A stretch of 64,000 nt of DNA from Verrucomicrobiaceae bacterium E54 (GTDB taxonomy: Bacteria > Verrucomicrobiota > Verrucomicrobiia > Verrucomicrobiales > Akkermansiaceae): contig JAKZES010000010.1 of the NCBI GenBank assembly GCA_022548915.1, forward strand, positions 1 through 64,000. Reading direction: 5' to 3'. Numbering within the stretch: the first letter of the stretch is position 1; every line of letters begins with the position of its first letter. The notes under the pieces were generated by a model. That model was not told the DNA's origin. It made no database searches and saw only the letters and a program-made list of their open reading frames with translations. Shown here piece after piece: positions 53,527 to 62,214 of the stretch. The position numbers and the translations under genes were made by a program.

Positions 53527-56181
53527 ATGCCACGCCGAATTCCATCCGCCCGCCTCGTCTTGGCGAGCCTGCTCGCCGGGCTCGCCCTTGCCAATGGAGA
53601 CGAGATCCTTGTCCAGGATGACTTCAGCGGCTCGGGCACCAGCCCCCTGAACGGCACCGCCCCCGACATCACCCAGGGTGCCGCCTCCTGGGTGGCGGAT
53701 GCCGAATATGCGGCCGATGGTTCGGCGACGTCCGGCCAGGCATCGCGCCGCGCCTACCTGACTCTGGGAAACCTGATCGACGGCAACCGCGGCAATCCCG
53801 ACGCGATCTACACGCTTTCGGCGACCCTCGGCGTTTCGTCCGGGACCGGTACCGCCTGGGAGGCCATCGGTTTCTGGAACAATGACACACCGGCCGAGAA
53901 TTTCGGCAGCAACGTCAGCGGGTCGAACACCGCGGAGGGCACCGCCTGGATGCTGCGCCGGGAGAACGCTCAGATCCGTGTTTTCAGGGGCGTCGGTTTA
54001 GGTGGCACACTCACCGAGTCCACGGCCTCGCCGAACAACGTGGCCGGAACCCTGGACTTCAAGGTCGTCCTCGACCTGACCGACTGGAACGGCACCGACA
54101 ACTGGGGCAGCGTGACCTATTTCGCCAAGCTGTCTTCGGACTCGACCTACACCGAGATCGCAGCCGGCGAACTCGACGCCACCAACTCGACCTTCCGCTC
54201 GGTGGGCATCGGCGGCGGAACCACCGGCGCGGATTTCGCCTCCTTCGAGCTGTCCAAGTCGGAGGCTCCGACGATTCCGGATCCTCCGGCACCGCGCTTG
54301 GCGAACTTTTCCCACGACCCCTCCAATGGCAACTCGCAGGTCGAGATCCTGGGGAAACCCAACACCCGCTACCAACTCGTCGAGTCCGAGGACCTCGATT
54401 TCAGCCGCCCGGACCTGCCGACCGTGCTTCTCACCGGGGCCACGGCGGGCACCCTCGAGGTAAGCGGCGACCAGGTTGTCACCGATGCGACGGGCCGCGC
54501 GCAGGTGTCCTTCCGGCTCGCGACGGGCAAGAGCAGGGATTTCATCCGAGCGGAAGAGGTCGGCATCGCCGGGCCGAAATACTACATGCCCGTCGCCGCC
54601 GCCGATCCCGTGACGCTGAATTACGATGTGGCCGTCTATGGCGGCACCTCGGCCGGGGTGACCGCGGCCATCCAGGCTGCGGACATGGGCAAGAGCGTGG
54701 TCCTGCTTTCCTTCAACCGGCACGTCGGCGGGTTGACCTCCGGTGGACTGACCGCCACCGACCTGGGTGACCAGACCTCGATCGGAGGGCTGGCGCACGA
54801 GTTCTACACCCGCATCGGCGTGTTCAAGGATTTCAGCCCCTCGGCGGCGGAGGCCCTTTATCTCACCATGCTCGACGAGGCGGGCGTGACCGTGCTCTTC
54901 CGCCGCTGTCTCGAGTCGGTGGCGATGCAGGGCAACCATATCGGTTCGATCACCATGGAGACCGGGGAAACGATCGGGGCGGACATGTTCATCGACGCCA
55001 CCTACGAAGGCGACCTGCTGGGGGCGGCCAACGTCTCCCACCACGTGGGCCGGGAGCCGGAGGCCACCTACGGCGAATCGTTCGCGGGCCACTGGAAATT
55101 CGGCGATGCCAACATGGAGGACGTGTACCAATTCTGCCGCCTGCCGATCAGCCCCTACGTGGTCGCCGGCGACCCGGGTTCCGGCCTGCTGCCGGAGATC
55201 ATGACCGACCCGGCCGGCACCCCAGGGCAGGGCGACCACCGGGTGCAGGCCTACAACTTCCGCATGCATCTCTCCAACGCGGCCGGGCGCGTCCCTTTCC
55301 CGCAACCTGCGGGCTACGACCCCGCCCGCTACGGCCTCTTGGCACGCTTTCTCAACGAACCGGGCATCACCTGGACGCTCTCCCCCACGCGGGCCCCCAT
55401 GACCGACGGTCCGGTGCAGATGCGCAACGGCGACTCGAACAACGCCGGCAGCTTCTCCTCGGACTACGCGGGCGGCAGCAACCGCTGGCCCGACGGCACT
55501 TTCGATTCCGCCGCCTTCTCCACGCTCCCGGCACCGCGGCGCGGCCTGCCGGTTGCGCTCCATGAACTCTATCTCCTGCGCGAGGACCTTTTCCAGGAGC
55601 ATCTCCGCTACCAGCAGGGATACATGTATTTTCTCGCCAACGACCCGCAGGTTCCGGACGAGCTTCAGGATCGGGTCAATGCCTGGGGACTGCGGGCGGA
55701 CGAGTTCGTGCAGACCGCGAACTGGCCGCACCAGCTCTACATCCGCGAAGGGCGCCGCATGGTTTCCGACTACGTCATGACCCAGGCGAACTGCGAATCG
55801 ACGGTGACCGTCGCCGACTCCGTGGGTCTCGGATCCTACGCCATGGATTCGCACATCTGCCAGCGGGTGGTGGTTGAGGAGGACGGGGTCACCACCGTCC
55901 GCAACGAAGGCTTCCTGATCAAGGCCGTCCCCCAACCCTATCCGATTTCCTACCGCTCGATCGTCCCCACGGAGAGCGAGTGCGACAACCTGCTGGTGCC
56001 CGTTTGCCTCTCCGCCTCGCACGTCGCCTACGGGTCGATCCGCATGGAACCGGTGTTCATGATCCTCGGCCAGAGTGCCGGGACCGCCGCGGCCATCGCC
56101 AGCGACAGCGGCATTTCCGTCCAGGCCGTCGATTACGCCGACCTCGAACCTCAACTACTGGACGACGGGCAGAAACTGTAG
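53527..56181 (+). CDS. Exported FAD-dependent oxidoreductase fused to M2 and K modules
   Basis: An 884-residue protein; signal peptide about 1-24 (LALANG-D). Module M2 spans about 25-240 and is nearly identical in long stretches to that of the preceding gene (GVGLGGTLTESTASPNNVAG). Module K follows (about 255-345; NTRYQLVESEDLDFSRPD), then the oxidoreductase (about 355-880): VAVYGGTSAGVTAAIQAADM, RHVGGLTSGGLTATD, MFIDATYEGDLLGAANVSHH, YIREGRRMVSDYV and VPVCLSASHVAYGSIRMEP, FMILGQSAG. The catalytic part is a paralogue of the protein at 44371. Having beta modules N-terminal to the oxidoreductase is an unusual arrangement. Substrate unknown; sugar oxidation at the cell surface fits the context. 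Confidence 0.87.
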   Translation: MPRRIPSARLVLASLLAGLALANGDEILVQDDFSGSGTSPLNGTAPDITQGAASWVADAEYAADGSATSGQASRRAYLTLGNLIDGNRGNPDAIYTLSATLGVSSGTGTAWEAIGFWNNDTPAENFGSNVSGSNTAEGTAWMLRRENAQIRVFRGVGLGGTLTESTASPNNVAGTLDFKVVLDLTDWNGTDNWGSVTYFAKLSSDSTYTEIAAGELDATNSTFRSVGIGGGTTGADFASFELSKSEAPTIPDPPAPRLANFSHDPSNGNSQVEILGKPNTRYQLVESEDLDFSRPDLPTVLLTGATAGTLEVSGDQVVTDATGRAQVSFRLATGKSRDFIRAEEVGIAGPKYYMPVAAADPVTLNYDVAVYGGTSAGVTAAIQAADMGKSVVLLSFNRHVGGLTSGGLTATDLGDQTSIGGLAHEFYTRIGVFKDFSPSAAEALYLTMLDEAGVTVLFRRCLESVAMQGNHIGSITMETGETIGADMFIDATYEGDLLGAANVSHHVGREPEATYGESFAGHWKFGDANMEDVYQFCRLPISPYVVAGDPGSGLLPEIMTDPAGTPGQGDHRVQAYNFRMHLSNAAGRVPFPQPAGYDPARYGLLARFLNEPGITWTLSPTRAPMTDGPVQMRNGDSNNAGSFSSDYAGGSNRWPDGTFDSAAFSTLPAPRRGLPVALHELYLLREDLFQEHLRYQQGYMYFLANDPQVPDELQDRVNAWGLRADEFVQTANWPHQLYIREGRRMVSDYVMTQANCESTVTVADSVGLGSYAMDSHICQRVVVEEDGVTTVRNEGFLIKAVPQPYPISYRSIVPTESECDNLLVPVCLSASHVAYGSIRMEPVFMILGQSAGTAAAIASDSGISVQAVDYADLEPQLLDDGQKL

Positions 56182-56213
56182 TACGACCACTCGCCCCCGC
56201 GCGCCAGGCCTCC

Positions 56214-57641
56214 ATGATCCGAAAGCTCCTGCTGCTCCTGCTTCTCGTCGCCCCGCTCGCCGCCCGCCCGGCCCTCGACAAGCCGAATCTCGTCGTGGTC
56301 TTCCTCGATGACTGCGGCTACGGTGACTTTTCCCATACCGGCAACCCGACCATCCACACGCCCCATGTTTCGCGAATGGTCCGGGAAGGGCTCAATTTCC
56401 CCCAGTTCTACACCGCCTCGCCCGCCTGCACGGCGGCGCGTTACGCCCTGCTCACCGGCCGCAATCCCGCCCGCTCGGGACTTGGAACCTGGGTGCTCAA
56501 CCCCAACGCCGCCAAGCACCTCCACCCGGACGAGATCACCCTGGCCGAGGGGCTGAAGAACCGCGGCTACGCCACCGGCTTCTTCGGCAAGTGGCACCTC
56601 GGCAACCCGAACCCGAGCAATGGCAACACCCCGAACAGCTTTCCGCTCGCTCACGGCTTCGACCTCTGGGAGGGGACCAACGTTTCCAACGACTACAATC
56701 CCGGTGCCAACCTGATCCGCACCAACCCCGGCGGCACCGACCCGATCGCCGGTTATGAGATGATCGAGGAGAACATCTGCTTCAAGACCGCCATCCACGA
56801 GGACCTCACCCGCCGCTACCGGGACTGCGCGGTCCAGTTCATCCAGGACCACAAGGACGAGCCGTTTTTTCTCTACGTGGCGCCCAACATGCCGCACCTC
56901 CCGGTCCATGCCTCCGATGCATTCAAGGGGATCTCGCTGCGCGGGCTCTACGGCGACTGCATCGAGGAGATCGATGCCATGATGGGCACTCTCCTCGCCA
57001 CGCTCGAGGCCGAAGGCATTGCCGAGAACACTCTCGTCATCTTCACCTCCGACAATGGCCCGTGGATTCGTTTTCAGGACACCGCGAGCCATACGAAATA
57101 CGGCGAGGCCCGCCTGCTGGTGGGCTCCGCGCTGCCGTTCCGCGACGGAAAGGGATCGACCTGGGAGGGTGGGGTGCGGGTGCCCGGCGTCTGGTACTGG
57201 CCCGGCACCATCCCGCCGGCCTCGGTCGTCCGCCAACCGGCCTCCACCTTCGACATCCTGCCGACCGCCTTCACGCTCGCCGGTGAGCCGCTGCCGACCG
57301 ACCGCACCCTCGACGGCCGCGACATCCGGCCCTACCTCAATCCGTCCACCTTCCCGGGGAGCGTGTCCGACTTCGAGTTCATCTACACCGGCGCCTCCAA
57401 CAACCAGGTCTATGGCGCCCGCAAGGGACCGTGGAAACTCCACACCAAGCTCTACTCCCAGACCGGTGACGACTACGGTTTCTCCGCCTCCGTGGCCAAT
57501 CCGCTTCTGTTCAACGTCGAGCAGGATCCCCACGAGCGATTCAACGTGGCCGGCAGCCACTCCGCCGAGGTCGCGGAACTCCAGGCCCTCCGCCAGGCCT
57601 TCCTCGATTCCGTCGCCAGTGAGGGCACCTTCTGGGATTAG
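56214..57641 (+). CDS. Type I sulfatase with CTAAR active-site motif
   Basis: The ATG at 56214 begins a signal peptide (IRKLLLLLLLVAPLAA) and gives 475 residues; the frame is open far upstream only as a shadow. Metal-binding FLDDCGYGD (Asp32, Asp33) is followed by SPACTAARYALLTGRNPA, the formylglycine site at Cys72. The consensus is C-x-P-x-R; here the Pro is Ala, giving C-T-A-A-R. GFFGKWHLG and FTSDNGPW are intact. It belongs to the arylsulfatase family that cuts sulfate esters from carbohydrates in glycan-degrading bacteria. It lies 32 bp after the oxidoreductase and 6 bp before the GH95 gene, suggesting desulfation coupled to defucosylation. Confidence 0.93.
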   Translation: MIRKLLLLLLLVAPLAARPALDKPNLVVVFLDDCGYGDFSHTGNPTIHTPHVSRMVREGLNFPQFYTASPACTAARYALLTGRNPARSGLGTWVLNPNAAKHLHPDEITLAEGLKNRGYATGFFGKWHLGNPNPSNGNTPNSFPLAHGFDLWEGTNVSNDYNPGANLIRTNPGGTDPIAGYEMIEENICFKTAIHEDLTRRYRDCAVQFIQDHKDEPFFLYVAPNMPHLPVHASDAFKGISLRGLYGDCIEEIDAMMGTLLATLEAEGIAENTLVIFTSDNGPWIRFQDTASHTKYGEARLLVGSALPFRDGKGSTWEGGVRVPGVWYWPGTIPPASVVRQPASTFDILPTAFTLAGEPLPTDRTLDGRDIRPYLNPSTFPGSVSDFEFIYTGASNNQVYGARKGPWKLHTKLYSQTGDDYGFSASVANPLLFNVEQDPHERFNVAGSHSAEVAELQALRQAFLDSVASEGTFWD

Positions 57642-57647
57642 GCCAGT

Positions 57648-60014
57648 ATGGAAACGATTCGCTCCTGCGCACAGCTCTCCGGCATAACCTCCCGGCTCGT
57701 GCGTTGCCTGCTCTTCACCGCCGTCCTTCCTGGGGTAGCAAGGGAGCTCCCGTCGGCCGCCACCGACTCCTTCAGCACCGCTGGAGAGCCCATCGCCTTG
57801 GAAATCCGGCGCAGTCAGCCGCCGGTTTACCGCAACCCGGAGCATTTGCGGAGATACATGGACGATGCCATGACCTTCGCCCATTCGGACTGGTCGCGGG
57901 AAGGCTCTCCCGTCGGCAACGGCCGGCTCGGCGCGATGGTCTTCGGCGACCCGCTGAATGAACGCATCCATTTCAACGAACTGAGCCTGTGGACGGGAGG
58001 CGCCGAGGACTACCCCGGATACGATTTCGAACCGTTCGGCAGCTACCAGAGCTTCGGCGACCTCTTCATCGAGATGGACGGCGAGGGGGAAGTCGAAGAT
58101 GACTCGCGGGTTCTGGACCTCTCGACGGCGACCCACCGCACCCGCTGGACCCGCGATGGCGTCAAGTTCCAGCGCGAGGTCTTCGCCAGCCATCCGGATG
58201 AGGTGATCGTCGTCCGCATCACGGCGGATCAGCCCGGAAAGGTTGCGGGAACCGTTCGGCTGCAAGGTGCCCACGGCGAAACAAGCTTTACGAAAGGCAA
58301 CCGGATCCGCTTCCGCGGAAAGTTCTCCAACGATTTGCGCTACGCGGCCTCGGTCACGGTTCTGAACGAGGGAGGCGAGATCAAATCGCGTGACGGCCGA
58401 CTCAGCTTCACGGGAAATGCCGCCACTCTGATCCTGGCGGCAGCGACCGACTATGCCCTCGATCCATCCAGAAATTTCCGGAATGGGATCGATCCGCTCG
58501 TCGCCATCGCCAGTCAGACCGAGGCGGTGGTGGGGCAGGATCCCGGGGCGCTGCGCGAGCGTCATCTGCGCGATTTCCAGTCCCTGATGGGGCGGGTCGA
58601 GTTGGATCTCGGTGCCGCGCCCGCGGGGCTTTCGATCGACGAGCGCCTCGACGCCTACCGCGCGGGAGCCGAGGACCCGCATCTGGAAATGCTGCTCTTC
58701 CAGTTCGGGCGGTATCTGTTGATCTCATCGTCGCGGGATTTCCTGCCGGCCAACCTCCAGGGCGTGTGGAATGAGATGAACGATCCCGCTTGGTGCTGCG
58801 ACTACCACACCAACATCAACCTCCAGATGAATTACTGGCCGGCCGAACCGGCCAATCTGGCGGAGTGCGCCAAGCCGCTTTTCGATTGGATCGAGGCGTG
58901 CATCCCCACCAACCGGGCGGCCACCCGGAAGGCCTTCGGGGACGAGACCCCGGGCTGGACGATGCGCACCATGGTCAACGCCTTCGGCGGCGCCATGGCG
59001 ACCTGGAACCTGCCGGCCTCCGCATGGTTCGCGCGGCACTACTGGGATCACTACGCCTTCACCCAGGACCGCGAATTTCTCGCCCGAACCGCGTGGCCGG
59101 TCCTGGAGGAAGTCTCGGGCTTCTGGCTGGGCCATCTGGTCGAGCGGGACGGCAAGCTGGTCGTGCCCAATGACTGGTCGCCCGAGCACGGTCCGCGCGA
59201 AGACGGGGTGGCCCATGGCCAACAGCTCGTCTGGGATCTCTTCACGAACACCCTCGAGGCGGCCGCCGTGCTGGGAATCGACACCGCCTTCGTCGGCCGG
59301 GTGCGCGAGGCGCGGGACCGACTGCACGGACCGCAGATCGGTTCCTGGGGTCAGTTGATGGAATGGATGACCGAGCGACCGCAGCTCGAAAAGTCCGGCC
59401 ACCGCCACACCTCGCACCTGTTTGCGGTGTATCCCGGGCGTCAGATCTCGGCCACGGGCACGCCGCAGTGGGCAGAGGCGGCGAAGGTTTCGCTCACCGC
59501 CCGCGGCACTTCCGGCAACTCCCGCCGTTCGTGGACCTGGCCGTGGCGGTGCGCGCTCTGGAGCCGTCTCGGCGAGCCGGAACGAGCCGGGGGGATGATC
59601 CGCGGGCTCGTGACCCACAATCTGCTGCCCAACCTGCTCGCCACCCATCCACCGTTCCAGGTGGACGGCAACCTCGGGATGACCGCCGCCATCTGCGAGA
59701 TGCTCGTGCAGAGTCATGCGGGAGAAATCTCCCTCCTGCCTGCGGTTCCGGTGAAATGGAAGCGCGGTTCATTCGCCGGCCTCCGGGCCCGGGGCGGATT
59801 CGAGGTCGGCGCGAGCTGGGACGAAGGGGGCATCACCGGGGCCTCGATCCATTCCCTGAGCGGCGGACCGGTGAGCCTGAGGCTGCCGGTCGAAACAGAC
59901 CAGGTTCACTGCATCGACGAAGCGGGCGGGACCCGTGTCACGGTGAGTCCCGATCCTGGCGGGGTTTTCCGCTTTTCCACCCGGGCGGGGTCGCGCTACC
60001 GGGTCGAGTGGTGA
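57648..60014 (+). CDS. GH95 alpha-L-fucosidase/galactosidase
   Basis: A 788-residue secreted enzyme with an N-terminal signal (VRCLLFTAVLPGVA). GH95 features: the N-terminal domain starts WSREGSPVGNGRLGAMVFG, then INELSLWTGG-like FNELSLWTGGAED. The (alpha/alpha)6 catalytic domain has FLPANLQGVWNE, CDYHTNINLQMNYWPAEP with Asn389 and Asn391, NDWSPEHGPREDG with Glu513 (the likely general acid) and FQVDGNLGMTAAICE with Asp673. These match the catalytic Asn/Asn/Glu/Asp set of the family. GH95 enzymes are inverting and release alpha-1,2-linked fucose or L-galactose. Together with GH29 at 39899 the window has two distinct fucosidase chemistries. It ends the run 50931-60014. Confidence 0.94.
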   Translation: METIRSCAQLSGITSRLVRCLLFTAVLPGVARELPSAATDSFSTAGEPIALEIRRSQPPVYRNPEHLRRYMDDAMTFAHSDWSREGSPVGNGRLGAMVFGDPLNERIHFNELSLWTGGAEDYPGYDFEPFGSYQSFGDLFIEMDGEGEVEDDSRVLDLSTATHRTRWTRDGVKFQREVFASHPDEVIVVRITADQPGKVAGTVRLQGAHGETSFTKGNRIRFRGKFSNDLRYAASVTVLNEGGEIKSRDGRLSFTGNAATLILAAATDYALDPSRNFRNGIDPLVAIASQTEAVVGQDPGALRERHLRDFQSLMGRVELDLGAAPAGLSIDERLDAYRAGAEDPHLEMLLFQFGRYLLISSSRDFLPANLQGVWNEMNDPAWCCDYHTNINLQMNYWPAEPANLAECAKPLFDWIEACIPTNRAATRKAFGDETPGWTMRTMVNAFGGAMATWNLPASAWFARHYWDHYAFTQDREFLARTAWPVLEEVSGFWLGHLVERDGKLVVPNDWSPEHGPREDGVAHGQQLVWDLFTNTLEAAAVLGIDTAFVGRVREARDRLHGPQIGSWGQLMEWMTERPQLEKSGHRHTSHLFAVYPGRQISATGTPQWAEAAKVSLTARGTSGNSRRSWTWPWRCALWSRLGEPERAGGMIRGLVTHNLLPNLLATHPPFQVDGNLGMTAAICEMLVQSHAGEISLLPAVPVKWKRGSFAGLRARGGFEVGASWDEGGITGASIHSLSGGPVSLRLPVETDQVHCIDEAGGTRVTVSPDPGGVFRFSTRAGSRYRVEW

Positions 60015-60063
60015 GGGGAGGGGCGCCTGAAGCCCGGGGGATCACAGCCAGAACCGTGCAATC

Positions 60064-60110
60064 TGTCCTAAAAATGGACTCAGTTGCTTGGTGATTTTCC
60101 AATTGAGAGA
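60064..60110 (+). promoter_or_regulatory. Shared upstream element, copy C
   Basis: TGTCCTAAAAATGGACTCAG, then TTGC, then GTGATTTTCC and AATTGAGAG: nearly the same as copy A along its whole length. It lies 176 bp upstream of the ATG at 60240. Confidence 0.6.
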
Positions 60111-60239
60111 CGCGCCTCCTGGCCGGCATTGTGCTGGGAATTCGCTGACATCGCCCCCATCCGTCGAGCCTGGCGGTCCGGGGGCGTGATCCGAAAGTCA
60201 TTTCCTGTCCGAAGCCATCTCGTCGAAAATCATCCGACC

Positions 60240-61202
60240 ATGAAAGTCAAAGCAAGCTTGCTCGCCCTTGCCGTCGCCTTCGGCACGACGGGCGCTTCTC
60301 CCGGCGAACTCACCAGCGTTCTCGATTGGACGGGTGACTCCGACAACACGGGGGACTCGATCACGACCACCACGCCTGCGGTCGTCCTCGAAGGTGCAGG
60401 CACACTCGGCCAGCCGGGTGCTCCTGACGGCACCCAACTCGTCAACATCAGCAACGGCATCTACGACCCCGAAGATCCATTGAGCCCGTCTTACGTTCCT
60501 GCTCCGGACACTCCTTCCGGCTACTCGGGAGGTTTGCAGGCTTACTCTTTCCTCTCCGAAAATGTCGGCAGTACGACCGCGGGAGGTAACAACGATCCAG
60601 CCCCGGTGATCATCTTCGATCTCGGGGCGGACACCATCATTTCCGGCTACCAGATCTGGAACTATCGGGACGGAACCTTCTCAAGCAACATGCTGGAGGA
60701 TTACGCTCTGAGTTTTGCGACGGATGCGGAGGGCACCGCCAGCTTCGGGTCGTCCATCGCCGATATCAACGGCACTGCCAGCACCGCGAACACCGACGGC
60801 CTGCAGAGTATTGCAGCGGTGACCGCCCGTTACATCCAGTTCACGCTGTTGTCCCGTCATTCCGGCAGGAAGGTGGGGGTGGAGGAGATCCAGTTCGACT
60901 TGAGCGCCATCGGGGGACCCTCCGCCGACCTTGCCTTGGCCGACTTCAGCTACGATCCGGGCGACGGCAGTGCCGAGGTGAGCATCACGGGTGCCGCCAA
61001 TACCAACTACAAACTGGTCGAGGCTGATGACCTGGATTTTTCGAATCCGGACCAGGATCCGATCCCGCTGACCGGTGCCAGCGTTGGAACCCTCAACGGC
61101 AACGAGGTGACCACCGACGGCAGCGGCAATGCCACGGTGCAGTTCAACCTCGGCACCGCCAAGTCCGCCACCTTCCTCCGGGCGGAGGAGGTGCCCGAGT
61201 GA
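60240..61202 (+). CDS. Secreted discoidin-like protein with C-terminal module K
   Basis: A 320-residue exported protein; signal peptide about 1-21. The main domain (about 25-225) resembles F5/8-type-C (discoidin) folds: PVIIFDLGADTIISGYQIWN, LEDYALSFATDAEG, ARYIQFTLLSRHSGRKVGVE, EIQFDL. Such folds bind sugars or surfaces. The final 88 residues are module K, nearly identical in protein and DNA to the K module at 42973-43233 on the other strand. No PEP-CTERM tail. The ATG at 60240 is preferred over the frame's earlier TTG/ATG codons because it starts the signal peptide. Confidence 0.85.
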   Translation: MKVKASLLALAVAFGTTGASPGELTSVLDWTGDSDNTGDSITTTTPAVVLEGAGTLGQPGAPDGTQLVNISNGIYDPEDPLSPSYVPAPDTPSGYSGGLQAYSFLSENVGSTTAGGNNDPAPVIIFDLGADTIISGYQIWNYRDGTFSSNMLEDYALSFATDAEGTASFGSSIADINGTASTANTDGLQSIAAVTARYIQFTLLSRHSGRKVGVEEIQFDLSAIGGPSADLALADFSYDPGDGSAEVSITGAANTNYKLVEADDLDFSNPDQDPIPLTGASVGTLNGNEVTTDGSGNATVQFNLGTAKSATFLRAEEVPE

Positions 61203-61285
61203 GGAAGTAATCGGGCCTCCTGAACAACGAGCAATCTCCCGTCCACGGTCAATCCATCGAATATCCAAGTGAACCCATTCGAATC

Positions 61286-61978
61286 ATGAAATTCACTTCA
61301 ACCACCCCGTCGCCAATCATGAAGCCAACCTTGTTCCTCTCGATTCCGGTGTTTTCTAGCCTTGTTCTCGTAGCGGCACCACTGGCTTCGGCCGCAGTGA
61401 TCTACCCGAGTTCCGCAACGACGGACGGCGGGACATCGTCGTCATTGTTCGACGTCTCGAACCTTTTTGACGAAAGTGTCACAGGTCCGGGCGATACGCT
61501 TCCAGGCACCGTGAGCAACAACAACATCGCCTATGTTAGTGCAGATCCGCCGACCGGCGGTTTTCCGGTGACCATCACGGTCGACTTCACGGAGGCCGTT
61601 GACCTGAGCGCCTTCTATCTTTGGAATATTTCGCACAATACCTCAGACAATCCACGTGACCGCGGAGTCCGCGATTTCTCGCTGACCTTCTATGATGGCG
61701 CGGGTGCGACCGGTAGTCAGATTGGTACGGTATACTCTGCCACTGCGGCCATCGGGCCATTGAGCGGAGTAGCCATCCCTTCGCAAACCTTCACTTTCGC
61801 AAGCGCCTATGAGGGGGTGCTATCGGTGGAGTTCAAAATGATCAACAATCAGGCGGATCCGACCCGCTGGGTCGGTGCCCGGGAGATCGCTTTTGCTCCC
61901 GTTCCGGAACCGTCGAGCAGTCTGCTTGGCGGGCTTTGTGGCGTTGCACTGTTGCTGCGCCGCCGCCGCAGCGTGTAG
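61286..61978 (+). CDS. PEP-CTERM surface protein, discoidin-like
   Basis: A 230-residue protein; a second ATG at 61319 would give a tighter signal peptide (MKPTLFLSIPVFSSLVLVAA) and may be the true start. The mature part starts AVIYPSSATTDGGTSSS, then VTITVDFTEAVDLSAFYLWN, VRDFSLTFYDGAGATG and WVGAREIAF, recalling discoidin-like domains of PEP-CTERM proteins. The tail is complete: PVPEPSSSLLGGLCGVALLL, then RRRRSV. It lies 83 bp after the discoidin-K protein and may share its transcript. The 236-bp gap that follows (61979-62214) shows no convincing gene. Confidence 0.87.
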   Translation: MKFTSTTPSPIMKPTLFLSIPVFSSLVLVAAPLASAAVIYPSSATTDGGTSSSLFDVSNLFDESVTGPGDTLPGTVSNNNIAYVSADPPTGGFPVTITVDFTEAVDLSAFYLWNISHNTSDNPRDRGVRDFSLTFYDGAGATGSQIGTVYSATAAIGPLSGVAIPSQTFTFASAYEGVLSVEFKMINNQADPTRWVGAREIAFAPVPEPSSSLLGGLCGVALLLRRRRSV

Positions 61979-62214
61979 CGACGCCCATTCCATGGAGCCC
62001 CATCTGCGCCCTCTATTCGAGCCAACGGTCTGGTGGGGCACCCATCCAACCCGGAGTATCTGCCGAATTGCTTGGCGGTCGTGGCTTGCCGAACTTGGTC
62101 GGCTTCGGACGGCGGCAGAAGCGGTGGAGGGGCCGGACTTGTTCGTCGTTTGGAAGCGGGTGAAATCGTGCTCTCCAGGAGCACGGACCTGAAGTTCATA
62201 CAACCCCCAGACTT

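Noticed and set aside
61979-62214. Small gene between the PEP-CTERM protein and the peptidase
   Set aside because: Several overlapping frames of 60-100 codons on both strands, none with a ribosome-binding site, signal peptide or recognisable motif.
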